The notes under the pieces: generated by a model
What the model was told of the DNA's origin: nothing
The model's database searches: none
The model's input: only the letters and a program-made list of their open reading frames with translations
Position numbers and translations under genes: made by a program
Shown: piece after piece, positions 34,815-45,062 of the stretch
Layout of the letters: each line of letters begins with the position of its first letter
Position numbering within the stretch: the stretch's first letter is position 1
Assembly (NCBI GenBank): GCA_018064525.1
Contig: JAGHVB010000040.1
Span: 33,669 to 97,668 of the forward strand
Length of the DNA stretch: 64,000 nucleotides
Reading direction: 5' to 3'
From: Candidatus Treponema merdequi
Lineage (GTDB): Bacteria > Spirochaetota > Spirochaetia > Treponematales > Treponemataceae

Positions 34815-36896
34815 TTAAAACTCTTCAAAATCAGAATCGCTGATTAAATCATTAGATGACTTTGGTGTAAAGTTTCCCGTGATTTTTGGTGTTACAGATT
34901 CTTTGTCAGAAATTATTTCTTTATCAGAATCATTTGATGTTTCATCTTTAAAAGAGTCGATGATATCATCACCAGAATATTGAGCAACTTTTGTTACAAC
35001 AGAATCCTGTTTCGATTCTGCTTTAATTTTGGTCTGTTTTTTCGGAGCTGCTTTTACAGGTTGAATGTTATTTTCAATTAAGTCTTCGTTAATTTTAAAG
35101 AATCCGATTGCTTTTACAAGTTTCTGCGCTTCACTTGAAAGTTCTTCTGCCATTGCGGCCATCTGTTCTGCGGCAGATGCATTCTGCTGAACGACTGTAT
35201 CAAGTTGAATGATTGCAGTAGATACCTGTTCTGCACCGTTGTCCTGTTCACGGCATGCGGTAGCAATTTCATCGATGAGCTGTGATGTCTGTTCAATACC
35301 TGGAACAACTTCATTGATTTTGTTTCCGGCATTTTCTGCAGCAAGAAGTGTCTTTCCAGAAAGTTCAGAAATTTCTCCGGCAGCGATTTTACTTCGTTCT
35401 GCAAGTTTTCTGACTTCTGAAGCAACGACTGCAAATCCTTTTCCGGCATCTCCAGCACGTGCTGCTTCGATTGCGGCATTGATTGCAAGAAGATTTGTCT
35501 GGTTTGAAATTTCTTCGATAATTGAAATTTTATTTGCAATTTCTTTAACTGCTTCGAGAGCTTCTGTAACTGCCATTCCGCCGGCTTCGCCTTCTGCAGA
35601 AGTTTTGTTTGCGATTGCACTTGTTTTTGCAGCGTTGTCTGCATTCTGTCTGATGTTTGAAGTCATTTCTTCCATTGTTGCTGACATTTCTTCTGTCGAA
35701 GCAGCCTGTTCTGATGCACCTGAAGAGACTGACTGGCTTGAAGATGAAAGCTGTGATCCGCCGGTTTCTACATGAATTGCAGAATCTCTTACTGTTGCAA
35801 GAATTGAACTCAAATTAACAATCATCTGCTGTAATGATTTATTCATATCGCCGATTTCATCCTGACGGCTGATGAGTTTTAATTTTGTTTCTTCCGGGAT
35901 TTCTGCAAGAACAAGATCTCCTTCTGAAATTCTCTGGAGCATGAGGGCAACAAGTTTAATTACTTTTGTAATTCTGTTTGCAAAAATCATAAGAACTAAA
36001 GAAGCGATTACAGCAAGAATAATTCCGATAATTCCATTAGCTATTTCCATAAAAAGAATTGAGCTGTGGAAATCGGCATAAGGTGCATACATTGCTATAA
36101 TCCATGGAGTTCCTTCGATTGGAGTATATGAAACGAAGAAATTAATTCCTTTGATTTTAAGCATTAAAGTTTTTGTTTCACCTTTTCTTGCTTTCTGAAT
36201 TTCGTTTGCAAGTGATTTGTATGCAGATTTTGTTTCTGCAAGTTTTTCATAGTTTGTTTCAAGTGGAGCAAGAGCTGGATTTGATGTTCCGATAATTTCA
36301 CCTGTTTCGCGCGAAATGATTACTGTTGTATTGCGTTTTGAAATGTTTACGCTTTTACAGATGTTTTCAAGAATATCCGGGGTTGCATCAAGACATACTG
36401 CTCCTGCGTAATTATTATCATGGTCATAATAAGGAACAGCATAGAGAATTGCTTTTGCATTTAGAATTTTATTCATTAAAGGATCTGTGACAGATTTTTT
36501 TCCTTCTTTTGTATCTTTAAAATATTGTCGCTGGGAAATATCTACTTTGCGACCTTCTGATGAGTATGCATTTCCGTCTTTGTCAGAGAAAACAAAATAT
36601 CTGTGTCCGATTTCTGTATTGAGGAATCTTGTAAGTGAAGCTGCCCTTTCTTTTACAGAAACTGAAGTATCGCGGATGTTTTCGTTTCCGGCAATTGTAT
36701 CAAGTCTTGTGTATTCGTTTTGAACCTGATATTTTGCATGATTTGCGACTTCCTGAAATACAATTGAAAGATTGTTTGTTTCAAGATCAATGATGGCTTT
36801 TCTTGCAGAAAAGCCAGAGAACAATGCAATTGTTGTAATTGTTGGAATGATAATAGCAAGTGCTAATATCATAATTGTTTTCTTTAAACTCTTCAT
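34815..36896 (-). CDS. Methyl-accepting chemotaxis protein
   Basis: 693 aa from the ATG at 36896, chosen because GGAGAA lies 7 bases before it; an upstream TTG would overlap cheY. Layout: TM1 ([20 protein letters not shown]), a periplasmic dCache-type sensor (~35-280, with [14 protein letters not shown] and [19 protein letters not shown]), TM2 ([17 protein letters not shown]), HAMP, and a signalling hairpin with [20 protein letters not shown] and [16 protein letters not shown]. The C-terminal tail is long, acidic and Ser-rich, ending DFEEF. The ligand is unknown. It is downstream of cheY. Confidence 0.95.
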   Translation of the reverse strand: MKSLKKTIMILALAIIIPTITTIALFSGFSARKAIIDLETNNLSIVFQEVANHAKYQVQNEYTRLDTIAGNENIRDTSVSVKERAASLTRFLNTEIGHRYFVFSDKDGNAYSSEGRKVDISQRQYFKDTKEGKKSVTDPLMNKILNAKAILYAVPYYDHDNNYAGAVCLDATPDILENICKSVNISKRNTTVIISRETGEIIGTSNPALAPLETNYEKLAETKSAYKSLANEIQKARKGETKTLMLKIKGINFFVSYTPIEGTPWIIAMYAPYADFHSSILFMEIANGIIGIILAVIASLVLMIFANRITKVIKLVALMLQRISEGDLVLAEIPEETKLKLISRQDEIGDMNKSLQQMIVNLSSILATVRDSAIHVETGGSQLSSSSQSVSSGASEQAASTEEMSATMEEMTSNIRQNADNAAKTSAIANKTSAEGEAGGMAVTEALEAVKEIANKISIIEEISNQTNLLAINAAIEAARAGDAGKGFAVVASEVRKLAERSKIAAGEISELSGKTLLAAENAGNKINEVVPGIEQTSQLIDEIATACREQDNGAEQVSTAIIQLDTVVQQNASAAEQMAAMAEELSSEAQKLVKAIGFFKINEDLIENNIQPVKAAPKKQTKIKAESKQDSVVTKVAQYSGDDIIDSFKDETSNDSDKEIISDKESVTPKITGNFTPKSSNDLISDSDFEEF

Positions 36897-36909
36897 AATT
36901 TTCTCCAGG

Positions 36910-37278
36910 TTAACCAATAATCTTTTTTACTATTGCGATAAGCTTTTCCGATGTGAACGGTTTTACAATCCATCCAGTTGCACCGGCAGCTTTTCCTTCC
37001 TGCATTTTAGATTCCTGACTTTCTGTTGTAAGGGCAATAATAGGTGTAAATTTATAGCCTTCTGTCTGACGAAGCTGCTTGATCATTTCGATTCCATCAA
37101 TGTTTGGCATGTTAATATCTGTGATAATAAGATTGAATTTATCTGCTTTTGCTTTTGCAAGACCATCTACACCATCTACGGCTTCAACGATTTCGTAACC
37201 TTCCTGTTTCAATACAAATGAAATACTTGTTCTGATTGATACTGAATCATCAACTGCTAAAATTTTTTTGTCTGCCAT
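36910..37278 (-). CDS. cheY: CheY response regulator
   Basis: 122 aa single receiver domain. [15 protein letters not shown] gives the acidic pocket, [13 protein letters not shown] the phospho-acceptor Asp, ALTTES the conserved Thr, and [11 protein letters not shown] the conserved Lys. It has no output domain, so it is a CheY that diffuses to the flagellar switch. It lies between cheB and the MCP. Confidence 0.94.
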   Translation of the reverse strand: MADKKILAVDDSVSIRTSISFVLKQEGYEIVEAVDGVDGLAKAKADKFNLIITDINMPNIDGIEMIKQLRQTEGYKFTPIIALTTESQESKMQEGKAAGATGWIVKPFTSEKLIAIVKKIIG

Positions 37279-37328
37279 AATTCTACTCCTTTAATTATGC
37301 AAATATATTCTGTGCTTCCCTGCAAGTT

Positions 37329-38420
37329 TTATCTTATCAAAGCGGCATTCATCATTGTCTGAGCGATATTTGACAATGAAACTATTTTATCAACGCCACC
37401 GTTTTTAACGGCTTCGCCCGGCATTCCATAAACGATACATGATGCTTCATCCTGTGCTATTGTAAATGCACCTGTGTCGTGCATTTCGCGCATTCCTTTT
37501 GCACCATCATCACCCATTCCTGTCATGATGATTCCGATTGCATTTTTTCCGGCATAGCGTGCAGCTGAGCGGAATAAAACATCAACGGAAGGTCTGTGAC
37601 GGGAAACAAGAGGTCCTTCTTTTACTTCTACGTAATAGCGGGAACCAGAACGTTTTAATAATGTATGATAGTTTCCTGGAGCGATGAGAGCCTGTCCCTG
37701 CTGGACAGTGTCACCGTTCTGGGCTTCTTTGACATGAATTTTACAAAGTCCGTCGAGTCGTGCGGCAAATGCCTGTGTAAAATGTTCCGGCATGTGCTGT
37801 ACGATTACAATTCCCGGAGCATCGTCCGGAAGCATTGTAAGAAAATCTTTGAGGGCTTCTGTTCCTCCTGTTGATGCGCCTACGACGACAACTTTTTCTG
37901 TCACTTCAAGTGGAGACTGAAGGGCAGAAGGTTTGTCGAGAATTACATCAGCAGAAAGTTTTGGTTGAATTTCTTTTTTCTGTGCTATTTGTGATGGAAT
38001 TAATTTTTTGATGTTACCTGTAGATTTGAATGCTGATTTTACAGCATCACAGATACGTACTTTTGATTCTTCAAAAAATTTTCTTGTTCCAAGTGCAGGT
38101 TTCTGAATTAATTCTGCAGCTCCATATTCGAGTGCTTTCATTGCATTTTCTGAACCGTCAGCAATCATTGTTGAACAGACAACGCATGGAATCGGGTCGA
38201 CTGTTTCATTCATTTTACGAAGGAAAGTAAGTCCGTCCATTCTGGCCATTTCAATATCAAGAATAATTACATCAGGACGTTCCAGTTTAATTTTTTTTGC
38301 TCCGAAAATCGGATCAGAGGCAGTTGCAATAACTTTGATGTCTGAATCAGAATTAAGAATCTGACTTAATGTTTCTCTGACCAATGCAGAGTCATCGATG
38401 ATTAAAACTTTTATTGGCAT
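37329..38420 (-). CDS. cheB: CheB protein-glutamate methylesterase
   Basis: 363 aa. The N-terminal receiver ([33 protein letters not shown]) joins a C-terminal methylesterase with catalytic Ser in [12 protein letters not shown], His in [17 protein letters not shown] and Asp in [13 protein letters not shown]. It removes methyl groups from MCPs, reversing CheR. It starts 3 bp after the cheR stop with a GGAG ribosome site. Confidence 0.96.
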   Translation of the reverse strand: MPIKVLIIDDSALVRETLSQILNSDSDIKVIATASDPIFGAKKIKLERPDVIILDIEMARMDGLTFLRKMNETVDPIPCVVCSTMIADGSENAMKALEYGAAELIQKPALGTRKFFEESKVRICDAVKSAFKSTGNIKKLIPSQIAQKKEIQPKLSADVILDKPSALQSPLEVTEKVVVVGASTGGTEALKDFLTMLPDDAPGIVIVQHMPEHFTQAFAARLDGLCKIHVKEAQNGDTVQQGQALIAPGNYHTLLKRSGSRYYVEVKEGPLVSRHRPSVDVLFRSAARYAGKNAIGIIMTGMGDDGAKGMREMHDTGAFTIAQDEASCIVYGMPGEAVKNGGVDKIVSLSNIAQTMMNAALIR

Positions 38421-38423
38421 ATT

Positions 38424-39335
38424 TTAGTACTCCTTCGTCTTTTGAAAGACAGTAGTAGAAACTGTTTTAATTGGGAAATTCGAACCGAAGATTGTTTCTG
38501 AATGTCCGAGAAACAGAAATCCTCCAGGTACGAGACAATCTATGAGTTTTCCGATTACATTTAATTGTGTCTGTTTATCGAAATAGATAAGAACATTGCG
38601 GCAGAAAATAATATGTTTTTTAGGTTGAATGTTAAAAACCGGATCCATAAAATTTAATCTTTCAAATCTGATTTTATTTTTTACTTCCGATTTTGGTTTG
38701 GCAAAAGGTTTGCTTGGATCTTTGCTTTTTAAAAAGTATTTATGTTTTATTGCATACGGAAGTTTTTCTACTGATTCAATCGGATATAATGCATCAATTG
38801 CTTTTGATAAAATTCTTGTAGAAATATCTGTTGCAAGAATAGAATAGTCAGTAATCTGTCCCGGATTTTTTGACATAAATTCTCGCATAACGATTGAAAG
38901 AGTATAAGGCTCTTCACCAGATGAGCAGCCTGCGGACCAGATTTCAGGTTTTGTAATTCCGTCATTTACAAGTGCCGGCAGTACAGAATTTTCCATGAAA
39001 TCAAAATGAGTCTGCTCTCTGAAAAAATGTGTAAGATTTGTTGTAAGTAAATCAATCATCATTGTGATTTCTTCGTCAGCATGTTCTTTAGAAGAAAAAA
39101 CAAAATCGATGTATTGAGAATAACTGTCAAAATTTAAAACTTTGAGACGATTTGCAAGCCGCGCCTGTATCATTGAGCGTTTTGATTCCGGAAGTTTAAT
39201 GCCGGTTGTCTTTTCCATGAATTGTGAAATACGCTTGAATTGCTGCTGTGAAAGTTGAAGCGACTGCGGATAAAGCTGAGTGAGCTGTATTTGAGGAGCA
39301 TTAATTGTCTGGGGTTTAATTAATGTGCTGCTCAT
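38424..39335 (-). CDS. cheR: CheR chemotaxis methyltransferase
   Basis: 303 aa SAM-dependent glutamate methyltransferase acting on MCPs. An N-terminal helical CheR_N domain (FKRISQFMEKTTGIKLPESK) precedes the catalytic domain, with EIWSAGCSSGEEPYTLSI (SAM loop), ILATDIS and IIFCRNVLIYFD. A ~25-residue Gln/Leu/Pro-rich N-terminal extension is present. The start overlaps the cheA stop by 4 bp. Confidence 0.95.
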   Translation of the reverse strand: MSSTLIKPQTINAPQIQLTQLYPQSLQLSQQQFKRISQFMEKTTGIKLPESKRSMIQARLANRLKVLNFDSYSQYIDFVFSSKEHADEEITMMIDLLTTNLTHFFREQTHFDFMENSVLPALVNDGITKPEIWSAGCSSGEEPYTLSIVMREFMSKNPGQITDYSILATDISTRILSKAIDALYPIESVEKLPYAIKHKYFLKSKDPSKPFAKPKSEVKNKIRFERLNFMDPVFNIQPKKHIIFCRNVLIYFDKQTQLNVIGKLIDCLVPGGFLFLGHSETIFGSNFPIKTVSTTVFQKTKEY

Positions 39336-41506
39336 CTGCCTTTAATATCCATTTTTCTTATGATATCTGAGAGTTTAAAAATATCAAGAATTAAAGCTAC
39401 AGAACCGTCTCCAAGAATTGTAGAACCGGAAAGTCCTTCAATTTTTTTGAAAAGTTTTCCAATAGGTTTAATTACTGTCTGATGATTGCCAATGATGTGA
39501 TCAACGATGATTCCGATTTTTGAAGACTGGTCATTTACAACTACAACCTGCTGTTCTTCTGGTGCAACACCAGGAATTTCAAAATACTTACGCATGTTTA
39601 TGCAAGGAAGATATTCTTCGCGTGCAATGATGTGTGAGCACAGGAAATCTGAATCTTCTGAAGGTTCGTATTCGATGCATTCTTCAACACCGGAAACAGG
39701 AATTACATATTTGTTTTCACCGATTTGAACAAGCATTCCTTCGATGATTGCAAGTGTAAGTGGAATTTTTAAAATAAAACTTGATCCTTTTCCTGGTGTT
39801 GTTTCAACTGATACAGAACCGCCAAGGGAATCAATGTCGCGTTTTACGACATCCATTCCGACACCGCGTCCTGAAACGGCAGTAACAGTTTTATTTGTTG
39901 AGAATCCAGGCTGGAAAATCATTTCGTAAATCTGCTTATCTGTGAGTTCTTCGTTTGCTTTTATGAGACCGCGTTCTACTGCTTTTGCATAGATTGCATC
40001 TTTATCAAGTCCGCCGCCATCATCTGAAATTGTTATCAATACAAATGCACCTGCGTGTTTTGCAGAAAGTGTAACAGTTCCTTTTTCGGATTTTCCGAGA
40101 GCGGCGCGTTTTTCTGGTGTTTCAACTCCATGGTCACATGAGTTTCTGATTAAATGAACGAGAGGATCGTTTAGTTTTTCGATTACATTTTTATCAAGTT
40201 CAGTTTCGGCACCTTCTGTAACAAGATCTATATTTTTTCCGAGTTGTGAAGCAAGGTCATGAACGAGTCTTTTAAAGCGTGAGAAAATTGTTCCGATTGG
40301 AAGCATTCGCATGTCCATTGAAGTGTCACGCAGAGAGAAAATAAGATGTTCGCCGAGTTCGGTTAATGTCTGGAGATTGCTGTTTTTGAGTTCTTCTGCC
40401 ATTGAAGAAAGTCTTGCATTAAATGTAACAAGTTCTCCAACGAGATCGACAAGCTGGTCCAGTTTTTGAGAAGAAACACGGATTGTCTGGTTTTGAATTC
40501 CACCTGCTGCCTGGGGCATCTGAGGCTGAGGAGTCTGCTGATGTGTCGTCATTTTGTTCAGATGGCTTTGTTCTGCAAGTGCTGACTGAAGCTGCTGTTC
40601 TGAAACGACATTTTTTGAAACGAGAAGATCTCCGACTTTGCGCTGTTCCTCAATTACTTTATTCAGTTCATCTTCTGTAATGATTTTTCTGGAAATTAAA
40701 ATTTCTCCGATTTTTTTATGAAGACCATTGAAATTGATTTCTTCGATTTTGATTTTGCATGAATCATCGACGAAAATAAAAACGTCTTTGATATCATTTT
40801 CTGTTTTTGAAGTTGTAAGAATTACATCCCAAGAAAGATAGCATTTTGTTTCGTCAATTTTGGAAAGCGTCGGAATATTGTTGCTGAATGTAACAACTGT
40901 AGCTGTTCCCATGTCGCAGAGTTCTTTGATAAGAAGTTCTGGTCGTGTACCGTTCTGCATGATTGTTTCAGATGGAGTAAACGAAATGCGCCATGTTTTT
41001 TCTTCATGTTCAGGTTCGGATTTTTGAGGTTCTGTTTTTAATCCGATCTGAGTTGTAAGCTGTTCTGGAGAAGGAGCTGTCTGACCTGTGGAAGGCTGGT
41101 TTTGTTTTGAATCTGCGGAATCAGTTTTCTGATATGGTTCAACACAGGTATTAAGGTCATTGAGAATCTGTTCTGATGCTGCCTGAATTTCGGGAGTGAT
41201 TTCTGTTCCGAGCATTGCTCTGATCTGGTCTCGTGCCTGCAGTGTGATTGCAATAAGTTCTGGTGAAACGGGAACTACTCCGTTTCTTACAAGGTCAAAG
41301 GCGTTTTCCATTTTGTGTGTAAATTTGGAAATTTCGTCAAATCCAAACATTGCCGATGAACCTTTGATTGTATGCATCGCACGGAAAACAGCAGAAATAA
41401 CTTCCTGATTATTCGGTTCTGTTTCGAGAGTTAAAAGATATCCTTCAAGATTATCGAGCAGTTCATTTGCTTCGTCAAAAAATACACCTGCAACCTGATC
41501 AAACAT
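39332..41506 (-). CDS. cheA: CheA sensor histidine kinase with MshEN-like insert
   Basis: 724 aa. The P1/HPt domain has the phospho-acceptor His45 (RAMHTIKGSSAMFG). Residues ~170-255 form a P2-position domain. Residues 265-313 hold two 24-residue repeats (KIGEILISRKIITEDELNKV... and KVGDLLVSKNVVSEQQLQSA...) like the c-di-GMP-binding MshEN motif. Then come dimerisation (P3), the ATPase (HLIRNSCDHGVETPEKR, ISDDGGGLD, GRGVGMDVVKRD) and the CheW-like P5 to the C-terminus. It drives the pathway in this operon. The insert is unusual and could tie the kinase to c-di-GMP. Confidence 0.96.
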   Translation of the reverse strand: MFDQVAGVFFDEANELLDNLEGYLLTLETEPNNQEVISAVFRAMHTIKGSSAMFGFDEISKFTHKMENAFDLVRNGVVPVSPELIAITLQARDQIRAMLGTEITPEIQAASEQILNDLNTCVEPYQKTDSADSKQNQPSTGQTAPSPEQLTTQIGLKTEPQKSEPEHEEKTWRISFTPSETIMQNGTRPELLIKELCDMGTATVVTFSNNIPTLSKIDETKCYLSWDVILTTSKTENDIKDVFIFVDDSCKIKIEEINFNGLHKKIGEILISRKIITEDELNKVIEEQRKVGDLLVSKNVVSEQQLQSALAEQSHLNKMTTHQQTPQPQMPQAAGGIQNQTIRVSSQKLDQLVDLVGELVTFNARLSSMAEELKNSNLQTLTELGEHLIFSLRDTSMDMRMLPIGTIFSRFKRLVHDLASQLGKNIDLVTEGAETELDKNVIEKLNDPLVHLIRNSCDHGVETPEKRAALGKSEKGTVTLSAKHAGAFVLITISDDGGGLDKDAIYAKAVERGLIKANEELTDKQIYEMIFQPGFSTNKTVTAVSGRGVGMDVVKRDIDSLGGSVSVETTPGKGSSFILKIPLTLAIIEGMLVQIGENKYVIPVSGVEECIEYEPSEDSDFLCSHIIAREEYLPCINMRKYFEIPGVAPEEQQVVVVNDQSSKIGIIVDHIIGNHQTVIKPIGKLFKKIEGLSGSTILGDGSVALILDIFKLSDIIRKMDIKGR

Positions 41507-41508
41507 TT

Positions 41509-41808
41509 TTACTGCTCCTCTGAAGTTTTTTCCGGTAAGTTTAATGACATTAGAGAAATTAAATTATTAATATCTTCTGTAACATTTATTACGAAAAATT
41601 CTTTGTTTTGAGAAATTGCTTCGTTGCTGGCAGAAAAAATCAGCTGTATAATCGAAGTGTCTATGTCGGTTACTTTTGACAAATCGACAAGTGTAGTTTT
41701 GTTTGAATTAATAGAGTCGATAAACTGTTTTTTAATTGATTCAGCCTGTTCAATTCCAATAGAGCCTTCAAGAATGACAGTCGAATCTGACGATTTTTTT
41801 CTTGCCAT
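41509..41808 (-). CDS. STAS-domain protein
   Basis: 99 aa from the ATG at 41808, chosen because GGAG precedes it closely (an upstream in-frame start is less likely). The STAS/anti-sigma-antagonist fold is visible: STVILEGSIGIEQAESIKKQ and TTLVDLSKVTDIDTSIIQLI, with the conserved D-x-(S/T) region where such proteins are phosphorylated. It lies 2 bp before cheA. Single STAS proteins in chemotaxis operons are known but their role is unclear; partner switching is a possibility. Confidence 0.87.
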   Translation of the reverse strand: MARKKSSDSTVILEGSIGIEQAESIKKQFIDSINSNKTTLVDLSKVTDIDTSIIQLIFSASNEAISQNKEFFVINVTEDINNLISLMSLNLPEKTSEEQ

Positions 41809-41993
41809 AACATCTCCAGAAAAAAGCAAATATTTCTACTTATATATTGTCGGTAGAAATTCAAAAAAACATCACATAAGACTTAAAATAATAGAAAAAA
41901 AAACCGAGTATATAAATACACGGATTTCTATTAAAAACAACATATATATTTTACTATTGAAATTTGTATCCGTCAAATTTGAAGGAGAAAATT

Positions 41994-42452
41994 ATGGCAG
42001 ATGATTCATTCTTTACATTTACACTTGGAGAGGGCTCTTTTGCTCTTCCTGTAAATTTTGTACGCGAAGTTTTGAATTATGAACCGATTACAGCTGTTCC
42101 AAAGGCATTGTCGTATCTGAAGGGCGTAATGAATATACGCGGTTCGGTTGTAACTGTTGTTGATTTTCGTGAAATGTTCGGTTTTAAGTCGGAAAAACCG
42201 GTTGAAAAATGTTCAATTATTGTGCTTGAAATTGAACAGAAAGATGACCAGCCGCTTGTTCTTGGAATGATTGCAGATTCTGTGGATGTTGTTACGAAAC
42301 TTAAAATCGTTAACTCAGAGAATTATGATTTTGGAACTTTGCCGGGCAGAAAGGATTTTATTTCAAAAGTTGCTGAAAAAGACGGGAAATTTATCCTTGT
42401 TCTTGATCTTCCAAAGATTTTAGAGTCAATTGAAGCTGAAATCGAAAAATAA
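41994..42452 (+). CDS. cheW: CheW coupling protein, third copy (divergent)
   Basis: 152 aa from the ATG at 41994 (ribosome site GAAGGAG); a TTG at 41964 would put that site inside the gene. CheW core: FALPVNFVREVLNYEPITAV, GVMNIRGSVVTVVDFREMFG, GMIADSVDVVTKL. It is transcribed away from the STAS-cheA operon, so the 185-bp gap between them should hold both promoters. Its stop abuts the convergent cysK stop with no spacer. Three CheW proteins suggest separate receptor arrays or adaptor roles. Confidence 0.93.
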   Translation: MADDSFFTFTLGEGSFALPVNFVREVLNYEPITAVPKALSYLKGVMNIRGSVVTVVDFREMFGFKSEKPVEKCSIIVLEIEQKDDQPLVLGMIADSVDVVTKLKIVNSENYDFGTLPGRKDFISKVAEKDGKFILVLDLPKILESIEAEIEK

Positions 42453-43382
42453 TCAGTCTGAAAACATTTTTGTGGAAAGGTAGCGGTCTCCGTGATCGGG
42501 GAAAAGTACTACAATTGTTTTTCCGCTGTTTTCAGGGCGGCTTGCGATATTAATTGCACCCCAGAGAGCAGCACCGCTTGAAATTCCACATAAAATACCT
42601 TCTGTTTTACCGATGAGAGCGCCGAATTTGAGTGAATCTTCATCGGAACATTTTAAAATCTCGTCATAAATCTGAGTATCAAGAATTTCCGGAATGAAAT
42701 TTGCGCCGATTCCCTGAATTGCGTGCGGACCTGCTTTTTCGCCTGAAAGAAGTGCGGATGAAGCTGGTTCTACGGCGATGACTTTTATGGAAGGATTTTT
42801 TGATTTGAGGTAACGTCCGCAGCCCGTGATTGTTCCGCCTGTTCCGACTCCTGCAACAAAGAAATCGATTTTGCCGTCGGTGTCTTCGTAAATTTCTGGT
42901 CCTGTTGTTTCAAAGTGAGCCTGGGGATTTGCAGGGTTTGTGAACTGGCCTGCGATAATTGAGCCAGGGTTTGCTGCTTTGATTTCTTCTGCTTTTTCGA
43001 TGCAGCCGGCCATGCCTTTTGAGCCGTCAGAAAGAACAACCTGTGCTCCGTAGGCTTTCATTGTGAGGATTCTTTCTTTTGACATTGTGTCAGGCATAAC
43101 GATGATTGCTTTGTAACCGCGGGTTGCTGCTACATGTGCAAGTCCGATTCCGGTGTTTCCTGATGTTGGTTCTATGATTGTGGAACCTGGTTTTAAAGTT
43201 CCATTTTTTTCTGCTTCTTCAATCATTTTTTTTGCAACGCGGTCTTTTGCGCTTCCTGCCGGGTTGAACATTTCAAGTTTAGCGATAATTTTTGCTTTAA
43301 GGTTGAATTGTTTTTCTATGTGAGTAAGTTCGAGAAGAGGTGTGTGCCCGATTAACTGTTCTGCGCTTGTGAAAATTTTCAT
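42453..43382 (-). CDS. cysK: Cysteine synthase A
   Basis: 309 aa PLP enzyme making cysteine from O-acetylserine and sulfide. The PLP lysine lies in NPAGSAKDRVAKKM. Substrate loop is EPTSGNTGIGLA, phosphate-binding loop is GVGTGGTITGCGRYL, and GISSGAALWGA is near the end. Length and motifs fit CysK (E. coli 323 aa). No cysE is adjacent. Confidence 0.96.
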   Translation of the reverse strand: MKIFTSAEQLIGHTPLLELTHIEKQFNLKAKIIAKLEMFNPAGSAKDRVAKKMIEEAEKNGTLKPGSTIIEPTSGNTGIGLAHVAATRGYKAIIVMPDTMSKERILTMKAYGAQVVLSDGSKGMAGCIEKAEEIKAANPGSIIAGQFTNPANPQAHFETTGPEIYEDTDGKIDFFVAGVGTGGTITGCGRYLKSKNPSIKVIAVEPASSALLSGEKAGPHAIQGIGANFIPEILDTQIYDEILKCSDEDSLKFGALIGKTEGILCGISSGAALWGAINIASRPENSGKTIVVLFPDHGDRYLSTKMFSD

Positions 43383-43513
43383 TTGTATGCCTCGTTGATT
43401 TTTGATATATATTTAATATAACGCGATTTTAATTTTAAGTGTAGTGGCGTTAGATTTTTGTTTTTGATAAAATGAAATTTATAAAAAATTAAAAAAATTG
43501 TGTGGGAATTTTT

Positions 43514-45055
43514 ATGATTAAAAAATTGAATTATAAAAGCTGTATTTTTTGTATTGCAATTGCATCTATATTTTTGCTGACTGATTTTGATAAAAATATA
43601 TGCCGTTTCTTTCTTGCTGACAGAAAGATAAATGTCGATGTTGAAAATGTTCTTCTTGTAAAAGGTGTAAATTCTGCAGAGAGTGAATTGGCTGTTGTCC
43701 GTGAAAAAATTGCTGAAGCAGTTTTGATGCTGAATGAATTTGGAACAGATAAAATAGTTTTTGATTTTGATTTATCAAAAAAGAGCAGTGATAATATTTT
43801 TTTTGATGCGGATTCCTATCTCGGGAATTGTTTAAAGATAAAGAAAAATATTTTCAGTTTTTCTGAAGTATCCGGTGGATTTGCAGTTCCGTTTGATTAT
43901 AAAAACATCAGGCAGATTGATGAAACTGTAATTGAATCTGTAAAAGAAAAACTGGAAGAAAGCAGTTCTGTTGATTGTGATGTTTTTTTTGAATTAAAGA
44001 AAAAAGAAAATACGGTTGTAAAAATTTTATCAGAAATGGAAGACAGCGGATATTTTGAATATACTCCGGAATATACTTCGCCTTATGCATCATCTGTTGA
44101 TTTTATGAGAAAAAAGGAACTGCTTTTTGAGAAACTTGATTCTTCAGATGCAGAGAAAAACAGACTTTTTGAAGAATATGTAGAATCAAAGGAACATTTC
44201 TGTGATACAGTTTTAATGTTTATTAACGGTTCTGCGAAGGAACTTTTATCTGAAAGTGCAGAAGACGATTTTAATGATATTGATATAAAGTTTTCTGAAC
44301 TTGAAAAATGTTACAGGGATTATTCTGAACAAAGAAATCTTTTAAAACAAAAAGTTGAAAAAACAACCTGCGTATTTGCACCAGATGATATTGTTTACAA
44401 TCTTACAGCTGTTCTTTTTTGTTTTAAAAGTTTTGCAAAAACTGTATGGTGGTGGGTAAGCGTAATTATCGCTTTAGTTTTTGTATGTCTCTGTGATTAT
44501 CTTTGTGGCCTGACAGAAAAACTTACTCATAAAATATTAATTTGTTCCGGTTTTATTGTTTTTATTGTATCAGTTTCATATCTGATTTTTTATTTTACTG
44601 GAATTTATACAGGGCTGATTGTTCCATTGGTTGCCTGCAGTGTTCTTTTGGTGTGTGAGATATTAATCTGCATGTACAAAGGAAAATTTGAGAAAGCAGA
44701 TAATTGTAAGTTTTCTGCGGGTAAAAATAATGCTTTGTTATATTGTACAGTTGAAAGTTATTCTGAAATTGAAAAAGATTTTGCGTCGGAAAAAGAATGT
44801 TTTGAATTTTTTACCCGTTATTATGATTTGATTTTGAAAACTGCAGAAAATTTTGGCGGTAAGAAAAGTTACTGCGAAAAAGGATGTATCTGCATTGAGT
44901 TTATTCAAGATGCAGATAACGATATTTTTGTTGATATCTGTAAAGCCGCAATAAAAATCAGATCTGTAATTTCCAGATTAAATGCAAAACTTATTAAAGA
45001 CGGATATCTGCAGAGAGAAATTTTTTTTGATGTAAAAACAGAAATGGTGATTTGA
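43514..45055 (+). CDS. CHASE2-like membrane protein with degenerate cyclase-like C-terminus
   Basis: 513 aa from the ATG at 43514 (GTG at 43502 is in frame). An N-terminal TM (SCIFCIAIASIFLLTDF) leads to a ~300-residue extracytoplasmic domain with a CHASE2-like start (VLLVKGVNSAESELAVVREKIAEAV, DKIVFDFDLSKKSS). Three TM helices follow (WWVSVIIALVFVCLCDYL, ILICSGFIVFIVSVSYLIFY, GLIVPLVACSVLLVCEILI). The C-terminal ~130 residues have the spacing of a class III nucleotide cyclase, but YCTVESYSEIEKDF lacks the metal Asp and the domain ends early. Probably a sensor without catalysis. The assignment is tentative. Confidence 0.55.
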   Translation: MIKKLNYKSCIFCIAIASIFLLTDFDKNICRFFLADRKINVDVENVLLVKGVNSAESELAVVREKIAEAVLMLNEFGTDKIVFDFDLSKKSSDNIFFDADSYLGNCLKIKKNIFSFSEVSGGFAVPFDYKNIRQIDETVIESVKEKLEESSSVDCDVFFELKKKENTVVKILSEMEDSGYFEYTPEYTSPYASSVDFMRKKELLFEKLDSSDAEKNRLFEEYVESKEHFCDTVLMFINGSAKELLSESAEDDFNDIDIKFSELEKCYRDYSEQRNLLKQKVEKTTCVFAPDDIVYNLTAVLFCFKSFAKTVWWWVSVIIALVFVCLCDYLCGLTEKLTHKILICSGFIVFIVSVSYLIFYFTGIYTGLIVPLVACSVLLVCEILICMYKGKFEKADNCKFSAGKNNALLYCTVESYSEIEKDFASEKECFEFFTRYYDLILKTAENFGGKKSYCEKGCICIEFIQDADNDIFVDICKAAIKIRSVISRLNAKLIKDGYLQREIFFDVKTEMVI

Positions 45056-45062
45056 TAAAGGA

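Noticed and set aside
35114..35775. Long frames inside the MCP gene on both strands
   Set aside because: Shadows of the repetitive signalling-domain codons; no ribosome site or domain.
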